From Caproiciproducens sp. CPB-2 (GTDB taxonomy: Bacteria > Bacillota > Clostridia > Oscillospirales > Acutalibacteraceae), in assembly GCF_036287215.1 (NCBI RefSeq), contig NZ_CP142860.1, forward strand, positions 1,488,001 through 1,552,000: a stretch of 64,000 nt of DNA, in the 5' to 3' direction. Below the pieces are notes generated by a model. The model had not been told where the DNA came from, did no database searches, and saw only the letters and a list, made by a program, of their open reading frames with translations. Position 1 is the stretch's first letter. Every line of letters begins with the position of its first letter. The position numbers and the translations under genes were made by a program. This document shows positions 48,926-55,470 of this stretch, one piece after another.

Positions 48926-50143
48926 GTGGAGCGGGTTATCTTACACTGTGATCTGAATAATTTTTTCGCTTCCGTGGAATGCAGGGACCATCCCGAACTC
49001 TTTGGAAAATCCGTCGCGGTCTGCGGCAGCGTGGAGGACCGTCACGGGATTGTGCTGGCTAAAAACGAGCGGGCCAAAGGCTTCGGCGTGAAAACGGCGG
49101 AGCCCGTCTGGCAGGCGAAGCAAAAATGTCCGGACCTGCTGGTCGTTCCGCCTCATTTTGACCGGTATCTGTATTTCTCCGGTCTGGTAAAACAGATTTA
49201 TCTCAGCTATACGAATCAGGTGGAGGCTTTCAGCATCGACGAATGCTGGCTGGATGTGACCGGAAGCACCCGCTTGTTCGGAAACGGGCCGGAGATAGCG
49301 GATCAGATACGGGACCGTACAAAATCGGAGCTGGGCCTGGGCGTTTCCATCGGGGTCAGCTTCAACAAAATCTTTGCGAAGCTCGGCAGCGATATGAAAA
49401 AACCGGACGCCACTACCGTGATTACCCGGGAAAATTTCAGGGAAAAGGTGTGGCCCCTTCCGACGGATTCCCTTCTGGGAGTGGGCAGGGTGACCGCCCG
49501 GCGCCTGAATTCGCTGGGAATCAAAACGATCGGCGACCTGGCGCGCACCGATTCCAAATACATCGTTTCTTCCTTCGGGAAAATGGGATACGACATGTGG
49601 AAAAACGCGAACGGGCTGGATGATTCCGGGGTATGCTCAAGCGAGGTTTCCTCCGCGCCGAAAAGCATTGGCAACAGCATCACCTGCGTTCATGATCTCT
49701 TCGACCTGGATGAGGTCTGGCCGGTGCTGCTGTATCTTGCCGAAAAAGTCTCTTTCCGCATGAGGGACGCCGGGGTGATCGCTTCGGGCCTTCAGCTTTC
49801 CATCAAGGATAACCGCCTGCGTGTTTCGCAGCATCAGATGCAGCTGGAGGTTCCCACCCGGCTGACGATGGATCTGGCGCGGGCGGCGAAAGAGCTGTTT
49901 CAGAAAGGCTACGGATGGCCCTGTCCTGTGCGGGCGCTGGGCATCAGCGGATTCGGCCTTTTGCCGGAGTCGGAAATGCAGCAGACATCCCTTTTTCACA
50001 GTGTCCTGTGCGATGAAAAAATGGAACAGCTGGAAAGCCGTATGGAGCATGTCAGAAACAAATACGGAAAAGCCTCCGTCAGGCGCGCCGTGCTGATGGA
50101 AAAGCTTCCGCTTCCCACGGGGGCGGAGAAAAGCGCTGATTAA
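48926..50143 (+). CDS. dinB: DNA polymerase IV (Y-family) DinB
   Basis: The 405-residue protein begins ILHCDLNNFFASVECRDHPE, with the first catalytic Asp and the aromatic steric gate, and has SIDECWLDVTGSTRLFG with the catalytic Asp-Glu pair. A thumb segment (LLGVGRVTARRLNSLGIKTI) and a little-finger domain follow. It copies past damaged bases at low fidelity. The GTG start has GGAGG 9-10 nt upstream. There is no clear beta-clamp motif at the end, though QQTSLF near residue 353 is a plausible one. It stands alone between two long intergenic regions. Confidence 0.95.
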   Translation: MERVILHCDLNNFFASVECRDHPELFGKSVAVCGSVEDRHGIVLAKNERAKGFGVKTAEPVWQAKQKCPDLLVVPPHFDRYLYFSGLVKQIYLSYTNQVEAFSIDECWLDVTGSTRLFGNGPEIADQIRDRTKSELGLGVSIGVSFNKIFAKLGSDMKKPDATTVITRENFREKVWPLPTDSLLGVGRVTARRLNSLGIKTIGDLARTDSKYIVSSFGKMGYDMWKNANGLDDSGVCSSEVSSAPKSIGNSITCVHDLFDLDEVWPVLLYLAEKVSFRMRDAGVIASGLQLSIKDNRLRVSQHQMQLEVPTRLTMDLARAAKELFQKGYGWPCPVRALGISGFGLLPESEMQQTSLFHSVLCDEKMEQLESRMEHVRNKYGKASVRRAVLMEKLPLPTGAEKSAD

Positions 50144-50171
50144 GATTTTTCTGGATGTTTTACGATTCTTA

Positions 50172-50180
50172 TGATATAAT
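50172..50180 (+). promoter_or_regulatory. Extended -10 promoter before the 50195-50438 element
   Basis: TGATATAAT is a perfect extended -10 (TGn-TATAAT). No good -35 is seen 17 nt upstream. The expected start, near 50187, falls about 8 nt before the outer stem of the structured element. Confidence 0.6.
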
Positions 50181-50194
50181 GAAAATGTTCCTTT

Positions 50195-50438
50195 ATCAGG
50201 CCTTGTTTGTAAATAAAAAATCGATGGATTTTCGGATATAAAGCGTCTTACCCGCCTATGTCACCCACGGCCATGGCCTATTTAATACGGTTTTCTGCAC
50301 ACTTCGCTTTGAGGCCCTCTGAGGGAACCTCCGGGCCAAACGTGTTTGCAGGCGCAGCTGCCGTATGCCGGGTGCTTTTGATGCGGTCGGGCGTGATTTT
50401 AGCCGATCAGGATTTTTGCTTTACAAACAGGGCTTGAT
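50195..50438 (+). ncRNA. Candidate structured RNA of about 244 nt (unknown family)
   Basis: The ends 50195-50213 and 50420-50438 pair over 19 consecutive positions as plus-strand RNA, two pairs being G-U; as DNA these are mismatches, and the minus-strand transcript would have A-C clashes. Seven more pairs follow inside (50216-50222 with 50411-50417). Nested further are CACCC/GGGTG (50262/50370), ATACGG/CCGTAT (50285/50361) and a hairpin GGCCC-GAGG-GAA-CCTC-GGGCC (50313-50337). An extended -10 lies just upstream. No open frame or T-rich terminator was seen. A mobile miniature element is the alternative. Confidence 0.5.
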
Positions 50439-50520
50439 CTGTGTAAATGAAAAATATTGCGGAGGTCAAATCAGACATTGTCCGACAAAATTGGTATTTT
50501 TATAAAATTTAACTAAATAA

Positions 50521-50555
50521 AACAAATATTTAGCTTCAAAAGCAAAATATTTGTT
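50521..50555 (+). promoter_or_regulatory. 35-bp operator-like dyad overlapping the -35 of the SigH-like gene
   Basis: Eleven bases, AACAAATATTT (50521-50531), are mirrored perfectly at 50545-50555, and GCTT/AAGC (50533-50536/50540-50543) continues the symmetry inside around CAA; only one A/A pair breaks it. The right arm ends inside the TTGACT box. It looks like a repressor or activator site. Confidence 0.6.
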
Positions 50556-50582
50556 GACTTAATAGACACAATGAGGTATGAT
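50554..50582 (+). promoter_or_regulatory. Sigma-A promoter of the SigH-like sigma gene
   Basis: TTGACT (50554-50559), 17 nt and TATGAT (50577-50582). The start site near 50589 lies past the first in-frame ATG (50578), which rules that codon out as the translation start. Confidence 0.8.
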
Positions 50583-50625
50583 AGATGCAGAATTCAAGTT
50601 TAATGTGAGCCATGAGGTGTTGGGC

Positions 50626-51225
50626 TTGGTTGATAACAACCATTTTAATAAAATGGCAGATTATACCGACAGTCAGCTTGCCTGCCTTGTGAACAGCGGA
50701 AATTCGGATGCTTTTGTGGAACTTACCGCGCGTTATATGTCGCTGATCAGAGTCAAGGCGGCGCCGTTTCGCTGTGCGATGCTGGAAGCCGACGATCTGT
50801 GCCAGGAAGGACTTTTGGGCCTTTTAAATGCGGCGCGTACTTATGACTCAGCCGGGAAGGCCGGTTTTAAAACATATGCCGGCGTTTGCATCAATAACCG
50901 GATTATTATGGCTTACCGCACGGCGGCCAGCCGCAAAAATCTTCCGCTGAATAATTTTGTTTCTCTCAGCGACGACGGTTCGCACATGGATATGACAGAT
51001 TGCGCCTCGGATCCTGAAGCGGTGCTGATGGACAGCGAAAGCTACGCGGCCATGCAGCTGCGGATGAAACAGTTGCTTTCAAAGCTGGAACAGCAGGTGC
51101 TGACGCTTTATTTGGGCGGCTGCAGTTACCACGATATTTCGGTGAAACTCGGTGTTTCCTCAAAGGCAGTCGATAATGCTCTGCAGCGGGTTCGGCTGAA
51201 ATTAAAACAGTTGCTCTTAGTTTAG
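50626..51225 (+). CDS. SigH-like sigma-70 family factor
   Basis: The product (199 residues from the TTG at 50626, which has GAGGTG upstream) has region 2 (ARYMSLIRVKAAPFRCAMLE, ADDLCQEGLLGLLNAARTYD, FKTYAGVCINNRIIMAYRTA) and region 4 (LYLGGCSYHDISVKLGVSSK then AVDNALQRVRLKLK). ASRKNLPLNNFVSL and the region 4 pattern closely recall sigma-H (Spo0H), the transition-state and early sporulation sigma of Firmicutes. True SigH identity is not certain, since the gene is not in the usual rlmB-sigH-rpmG/secE setting. An ATG at 50578 lies inside the promoter -10. Confidence 0.83.
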   Translation: MVDNNHFNKMADYTDSQLACLVNSGNSDAFVELTARYMSLIRVKAAPFRCAMLEADDLCQEGLLGLLNAARTYDSAGKAGFKTYAGVCINNRIIMAYRTAASRKNLPLNNFVSLSDDGSHMDMTDCASDPEAVLMDSESYAAMQLRMKQLLSKLEQQVLTLYLGGCSYHDISVKLGVSSKAVDNALQRVRLKLKQLLLV

Positions 51226-51240
51226 TATATTCATTTCATA

Positions 51241-51304
51241 TGCCCGGGTAGCTTAAGTAGAGCGTTGGTAATCAAAGGCGGCGGTGCAAATCCGTCTATG
51301 GGCA
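51241..51304 (+). other. tRNA-like structure in the leader of the zinc-ribbon gene
   Basis: The 64 nt fold like a shrunken tRNA. The acceptor stem is formed by the ends (TGCCC/GGGCA plus weaker inner pairs). The D-stem is GCTT/GAGC (51251-51254/51260-51263) around a 5-nt loop. The T-stem is GGCGG/CCGTC (51280-51284/51292-51296) around the 7-nt loop TGCAAAT. The anticodon arm is reduced to 3 bp and a 5-nt loop (51265-51275), and the D-loop lacks GG. No CCA follows. It cannot decode. It may be a degenerate tRNA or a tRNA-mimic control element 31 nt before the gene. Confidence 0.5.
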
Positions 51305-51334
51305 AATATCTTTATCCAAAGCGAGGTAAATTAA

Positions 51335-51610
51335 ATGTACGAAGACAAGACTCTCATCTGCAAGGAATGTGGCGCTGAATTTGTATTCACCGCCGGTGAG
51401 CAGGAATTTTATGCTTCCAAAGGGTTCGTAAATGAGCCGCAAAGATGCAAAGCCTGCCGCGATGCTCGTAAAAATGCTGCCAAGCCAGAGCGTGAAATGT
51501 ATACCGCTATCTGCGCAAGCTGCGGCAAGGAAGCAAAGGTCCCCTTTAAGCCGCGTGAAGACCGTCCTGTATATTGCAGCGAGTGCTTTGCAAAGATGAG
51601 GGAAGAATAA
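51335..51610 (+). CDS. Small zinc-ribbon protein
   Basis: The 91-residue protein has two double-cysteine zinc sites: CKECGAEF with CKACRDARK, and CASCGKEA with CSECFAKM. The first half matches the zinc-ribbon domain family common in Clostridia (LICKECGAEFVFTAGEQEFY, then ASKGFVNEPQRC); the second is a CxxC-x-CxxC module of the cold-shock-associated type. It probably binds nucleic acid or protein; the role is unknown. GCGAGG lies upstream of the ATG. Its leader holds a tRNA-like structure, and a terminator follows. Confidence 0.88.
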   Translation: MYEDKTLICKECGAEFVFTAGEQEFYASKGFVNEPQRCKACRDARKNAAKPEREMYTAICASCGKEAKVPFKPREDRPVYCSECFAKMREE

Positions 51611-51644
51611 GCATATAGCCTGATATTTCTTATTCGTGACCAGG

Positions 51645-51672
51645 TACCCCGGATTGATTTCCGGGGTATTTT
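51645..51672 (+). terminator. Intrinsic terminator after the zinc-ribbon gene
   Basis: TACCCCGGA (51645-51653) pairs with TCCGGGGTA (51660-51668) across a 6-nt loop, followed by TTTTATTTT. It lies about 35 nt past the stop codon. Confidence 0.9.
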
Positions 51673-51763
51673 ATTTTCGCCAAATCAGAAATGTATTGCA
51701 AAGATTGGACACGGGTATTATAATATACATGAAATCTATTGAAAAGCTGGAGGATTCTAAACA

Positions 51764-51967
51764 ATGGCTGCTATAACGAAAGATACCATTATTGGTGATA
51801 TTCTTGATATTGACGAAACCACGGCGCCTTATTTCCTGGAAATGGGCATGCATTGTCTGGGCTGCCCCGCTTCCCGCGGAGAAACCCTTGAGCAGGCCTG
51901 CCTGGTTCACGGCGTGGATCCGGACGCAATGCTGAAAAAGCTGAACGATCACATCGCGTCTAAATAA
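51764..51967 (+). CDS. DUF1858 domain protein (ScdA N-terminal-like)
   Basis: The 67-residue protein is a single DUF1858 domain: ITKDTIIGDILDIDETTAPY then FLEMGMHCLGCPASRGETLE, with the CxxC pair at CLGC and a further Cys in EQACLVHGVD. The domain occurs alone in many anaerobes and at the N-terminus of the iron-sulfur repair protein ScdA/YtfE; a redox or iron-linked role is inferred. GGAGG is present about 12 nt before the ATG. It is monocistronic between two terminators. Confidence 0.92.
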   Translation: MAAITKDTIIGDILDIDETTAPYFLEMGMHCLGCPASRGETLEQACLVHGVDPDAMLKKLNDHIASK

Positions 51968-51985
51968 AAGAATTTCTGAACACGG

Positions 51986-52017
51986 CCGCCCGGCAATCAA
52001 GTTGCCGGGCGGTTCTT
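51986..52017 (+). terminator. Likely terminator after the DUF1858 gene
   Basis: CCGCCCGGCAA (51986-51996) pairs perfectly with TTGCCGGGCGG (52002-52012) across TCAAG. The T-tract is short (TTCTT), so efficiency may be moderate. Confidence 0.7.
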
Positions 52018-52154
52018 AAGTATGGGGGACGGTGCGTGCTTTTTTGGGCTGCCGTTCCCCTGTCCCGGTTTCCTCTGATGCCGATAGGAAGCTGTGCGGG
52101 CATTTCTGTCCGTAGGGAAGCCGGCGAATATCACTTTATAAAGGGGTGTGCCGG

Positions 52155-52853
52155 ATGGGACTTCATCCTTTATTCACTTTGGGCGGCAGGCTTCAGCTCT
52201 GCGCCTCCATGGTCCGGCCGGGTACGGCCCTGGCGGACATCGGCACCGACCACGCGTACCTGCCGATCTGGCTTGCGAAGCAGGGGCTTGTTTCCCGCGC
52301 CATTGCGGCGGATATCCGCCCGGGGCCGCTTCAGTCCGCACAGCAGAATATCCGCCGCTACCGTGTGGAGGAGCTTGTTTCCACACGTCTGTCCGACGGG
52401 CTGGAAGCGATTTTTTCCGTGGAGGCGGACGATATCGTCATCGCCGGAATGGGCGGCGAAATGATGATCCGGATTATTAAAAACGCGCCCTGGCTGCGGG
52501 ACGGAGAAAAAAGGCTGATTTTGCAGCCGATGACGTCGATCCCCCAGCTGCGTGAATTTCTTGCGCAGCAGGGCTTTGCGGTTCTGCGGGAACAGGCGGC
52601 TGTGGAAGACGGCCATGCTTATTCGGCCATGCAGGTACAGTATGCTCCCGAAAAAACCGGCACGGACAGCCTGTACCCCTATATCGGGAAGCTGGACGCC
52701 GCGACGGAGGACAGCCGCGCGTACATGCGTAAGGTGATCGCCCAGCTTGAAAAAAAGGCCGGGGGACTGTCCGTTTCCGGCCGGCAGGAAGAAGCCGCCG
52801 CGCTGATCCGTACGGCGGAACAAATCAAAATAAAAATGCAAAAGGAGCGGTAA
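52155..52853 (+). CDS. trmK: tRNA (adenine22-N1)-methyltransferase TrmK
   Basis: The 232-residue protein begins LHPLFTLGGRLQLCASMVRP and has the SAM motif ALADIGTDHAYLPIWLAKQG, ADIRPGPLQSAQQNIRRY, and the TrmK signature DDIVIAGMGGEMMIRIIKNA with ILQPMTSIPQLREFLAQQGF. It methylates adenine 22 in the D-loop of certain tRNAs. AAGGGG favours the ATG at 52155; an upstream in-frame GTG (52146) is weaker. It is followed after 1 nt by the Nif3 gene, the usual Firmicute pair. Confidence 0.95.
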   Translation: MGLHPLFTLGGRLQLCASMVRPGTALADIGTDHAYLPIWLAKQGLVSRAIAADIRPGPLQSAQQNIRRYRVEELVSTRLSDGLEAIFSVEADDIVIAGMGGEMMIRIIKNAPWLRDGEKRLILQPMTSIPQLREFLAQQGFAVLREQAAVEDGHAYSAMQVQYAPEKTGTDSLYPYIGKLDAATEDSRAYMRKVIAQLEKKAGGLSVSGRQEEAAALIRTAEQIKIKMQKER

Positions 52854-52854
52854 T

Positions 52855-53625
52855 ATGATTTCCGTTGGTGAGATTTACGATTACATTGACAGCTTTGCGC
52901 CGTTTCGGTCGGCAATGAGCTTTGACAATCCGGGTTTGCTGGTCGGAAACAGGGAAGCCGGGGTGTCTTCGGCGGTTTTGTCGCTGGACATTACGCCCGC
53001 GGTTGTTCAGGAGGCCCATGAACTCGGGGCGGAACTGATTGTCAGCCACCATCCGGTCATTTTTCATCCGCTGAAAAGCCTTTCCGCGGATTCCGCGCCT
53101 TATCTGCTGGCCAAATACGGCACCGCGGCAATCTGCGCCCACACCAACCTCGACATGGCGGCGGGCGGGGTGAACACCTGCCTGGCGGAGCGCCTGAGGC
53201 TCCGGAATGTGGGTACGCTCGGGGAATACGAGGATTCCGGCCTGCCCGAGGCACTGGAGGGGGAAACCGGCTGCGAATATACGCCGGAAGCCTTCGCGCG
53301 GTTTGTCAAGGAAGCGCTGGGCTGCGACGGGCTGCGCTTTACGGACGGAAAACGTACGATCACGCACGTGGGCCTTTGCAGCGGCGGCGGTGCGGATTTG
53401 GTCTATGCCGCGGCACAGGCCGGCTGTCAGGCGTTCGTAACCGGGGAAAGCAAGCACAATATTTTGCTGGATGCCGAAAATATGGGAGTGACTCTGGTCG
53501 ACGCCGGGCATTTCCATACGGAAAATCCCGTGATTTTACCGCTTGCGGTAAAGCTGAAAACAAAATTCCCCGACGTAGCCTTCTTTGAGTCAAAGCGGAT
53601 GCACAGCCCCGCAAAATATCTGTAA
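52855..53625 (+). CDS. Nif3-like dinuclear metal center protein
   Basis: The 256-residue protein has the metal ligands of the family: ELIVSHHPVIFHPLKSLSAD, AAICAHTNLDMAAGGVNTCL, and near the end DAGHFHTENPVILPLA. Nif3/YbgI proteins are toroidal hexamers with a two-metal site, and their substrate is still debated (a GTP cyclohydrolase I type 2 role has been proposed). GGAGCGG before the ATG overlaps the trmK end. Its place in trmK-nif3 is conserved in Firmicutes. The insert domain of longer homologues is absent. Confidence 0.94.
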   Translation: MISVGEIYDYIDSFAPFRSAMSFDNPGLLVGNREAGVSSAVLSLDITPAVVQEAHELGAELIVSHHPVIFHPLKSLSADSAPYLLAKYGTAAICAHTNLDMAAGGVNTCLAERLRLRNVGTLGEYEDSGLPEALEGETGCEYTPEAFARFVKEALGCDGLRFTDGKRTITHVGLCSGGGADLVYAAAQAGCQAFVTGESKHNILLDAENMGVTLVDAGHFHTENPVILPLAVKLKTKFPDVAFFESKRMHSPAKYL

Positions 53626-53649
53626 TGCGCATACACGGGAGGAATATCA

Positions 53650-55410
53650 ATGGCTCTTGACGGAGCATTTTTACATCATATCAAAAAAGAAATAGAGGAA
53701 AGCGCAATCGGCGCAAGGGTGGATAAGATCTACCAGCCGAACAGAGAGGAAATGGTTCTTTCCCTGCGCACGTACAGGGAAACCCTGAAGCTGCTGATGT
53801 CCGCAAGGGCCAACAGCGCCAGGATCCATTTTACGCGCTCTGTCCCGGAAAATCCGAAGGTCCCGCCGATGCTCTGCATGCTGCTGCGCAAAAGGCTGGC
53901 CGGGGCGCGCCTTGCCGCAGTGCGTCAGCCCGGGCTGGAGCGGATGCTCTGCCTGGATTTCGACGCGGTCAGCGAACTGGGCGACGAAATCCGCCTGACG
54001 CTGGTCATGGAGATCATGGGGCGCTACAGCAATATTATTTTTGTCGACGAAGCGGGAAAAATCATCGATGCCCTCAAACGGGTGGACGCGGAAATGTCTT
54101 CCGAGCGCCTGGTGCTGCCGGGGCTGACGTATCAGCTGCCGCCGCCGCAGGACAAGCTGTGCCTTTTAACGGACTCCGTTCCTGACATAATCGAAAAAAT
54201 TCAGCGGGTCCCCTCGGATACGGAGCTTTCAAAAGCCATTTTAAATACGCTGCAGGGAGTTTCCCCGATCGTCTGCCGCGAGCTGGAACATCTGACCGGC
54301 CGTGGGGACGATATCAGCACGAAATCGATGTCTGCCCAGCAGTGGGAACGGCTTGCTTTCTTTTTGGGCAGAATGGCGGATACGGTCAAAAATGTGGACG
54401 GAAAGCCGCACATGGTGGTAAGCCCCGTCCAGAAGCCGATGGACTTCTCTTTTATGAATATTGAGCAGTACGGTCTGACCGCGGTTGTGAAACCGTACTG
54501 CGATTTTTCCACCCTTCTGGACGCGTTTTACGACGAGCGCGACCGGATTGACCGTATGCGGGTGCGTTCGCAGGATTTGCTGCGCGTTCTGACCACCACC
54601 TCCGACCGCCTCAGCCGGAAGATGAACCTGCAGCGGGCGGAGCTTGCGCACTGCGCGGAGCGAGACGACCTGAGGATCTGCGGCGACCTGATCAACGCCA
54701 ATCTGTACAATATCCCGAAAGGTTCGGCGATGGTTGAACTGCAGAATTTTTATGAGGAGTCGATGCCTCTGGTCAAGGTCAAGCTGAATCCCGCACTTTC
54801 CGCTTCCCAGAACGCGCAGAAATATTATAAGGAATACCGCAAAGCGCGTACCGCCGAGGAGATGCTGACCGCTCAGCTTCAGCAGGCTCAGCAGGAACTC
54901 AGCTATATCGACACCGTATTTGAGGAGCTCAGCCGGGCGGCGACGGAGCGCGACCTTTCCGAAATCCGCGCCGAACTGATCGAACAGGGCTATATCCGCG
55001 CGCCGAAGGGCCGCCAGAAGCAGCCTGCGGCCATGGGGCCCATCGAATTTGTTTCCTCGGACGGCTTTCCCATTCTGGTGGGGCGCAATAACCGTCAGAA
55101 CGACCACCTGACGATGAAGCAGGCCAATAACAACGACCTCTGGCTCCATACGAAAAACATTCCCGGCTCCCACACCATCCTTTCGACGCAGGGGCGCGCT
55201 GTGACGGAAACCGCGATTTACGAAGCGGCCATGCTGGCGGCTTTCCACAGCAGGGGAAAGGACTCCTCCAAGGTTCCCGTGGATTATACGGAGGTGCGCA
55301 ATGTCAGCAAGCCTCAGGGCGCAAAACCCGGCATGGTTATTTATGTAAACTATAAAACCGTTTACGTTACCCCGGATGCTGCATTTACAGACAGCCGCAA
55401 AGCAAATTAA
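53650..55410 (+). CDS. rqcH: Ribosome quality-control protein RqcH (NFACT family)
   Basis: The 586-residue protein has the NFACT-N start MALDGAFLHHIKKEIEESAI then GARVDKIYQPNREEMVLSLR, the helix-hairpin-helix middle, a long coiled coil (about 385-440) and the NFACT-R domain with GFPILVGRNNRQNDHLTMKQ, NNDLWLHTKNIPGSHTIL and DYTEVRNVSKPQGAKPGMVI. RqcH binds stalled 50S-peptidyl-tRNA and adds alanine tails. It was once annotated as a fibronectin-binding protein (FbpA). GGGAGG lies before the ATG, 24 nt after nif3. Confidence 0.95.
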   Translation: MALDGAFLHHIKKEIEESAIGARVDKIYQPNREEMVLSLRTYRETLKLLMSARANSARIHFTRSVPENPKVPPMLCMLLRKRLAGARLAAVRQPGLERMLCLDFDAVSELGDEIRLTLVMEIMGRYSNIIFVDEAGKIIDALKRVDAEMSSERLVLPGLTYQLPPPQDKLCLLTDSVPDIIEKIQRVPSDTELSKAILNTLQGVSPIVCRELEHLTGRGDDISTKSMSAQQWERLAFFLGRMADTVKNVDGKPHMVVSPVQKPMDFSFMNIEQYGLTAVVKPYCDFSTLLDAFYDERDRIDRMRVRSQDLLRVLTTTSDRLSRKMNLQRAELAHCAERDDLRICGDLINANLYNIPKGSAMVELQNFYEESMPLVKVKLNPALSASQNAQKYYKEYRKARTAEEMLTAQLQQAQQELSYIDTVFEELSRAATERDLSEIRAELIEQGYIRAPKGRQKQPAAMGPIEFVSSDGFPILVGRNNRQNDHLTMKQANNNDLWLHTKNIPGSHTILSTQGRAVTETAIYEAAMLAAFHSRGKDSSKVPVDYTEVRNVSKPQGAKPGMVIYVNYKTVYVTPDAAFTDSRKAN

Positions 55411-55448
55411 ATTGGTAAAAACATGAGATTCATGTTATAATAACCAAT
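55411..55448 (+). promoter_or_regulatory. Promoter and nested dyads of the polysaccharide operon
   Basis: TTGGTA (55412-55417), 18 nt and TATAAT (55436-55441), the latter with an extended TGt, form a sigma-A promoter. Symmetric about its middle are AACATGA/TCATGTT (55420-55426/55430-55436), and, nearly co-centred, ATTGGT/ACCAAT (55411-55416/55443-55448). These dyads lie upstream of the RNA start, so they would act as protein sites. Confidence 0.75.
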
Positions 55449-55470
55449 AATCTATTTGGGAAGTGTGCCG

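Noticed and set aside
50195..50438. Reading the paired ends of the 244-nt element as terminal inverted repeats of a miniature transposon
   Set aside because: No flanking target duplication was seen and the two imperfect positions are G-U pairs on one strand only, which favours RNA. It is not fully excluded and is noted in the finding.
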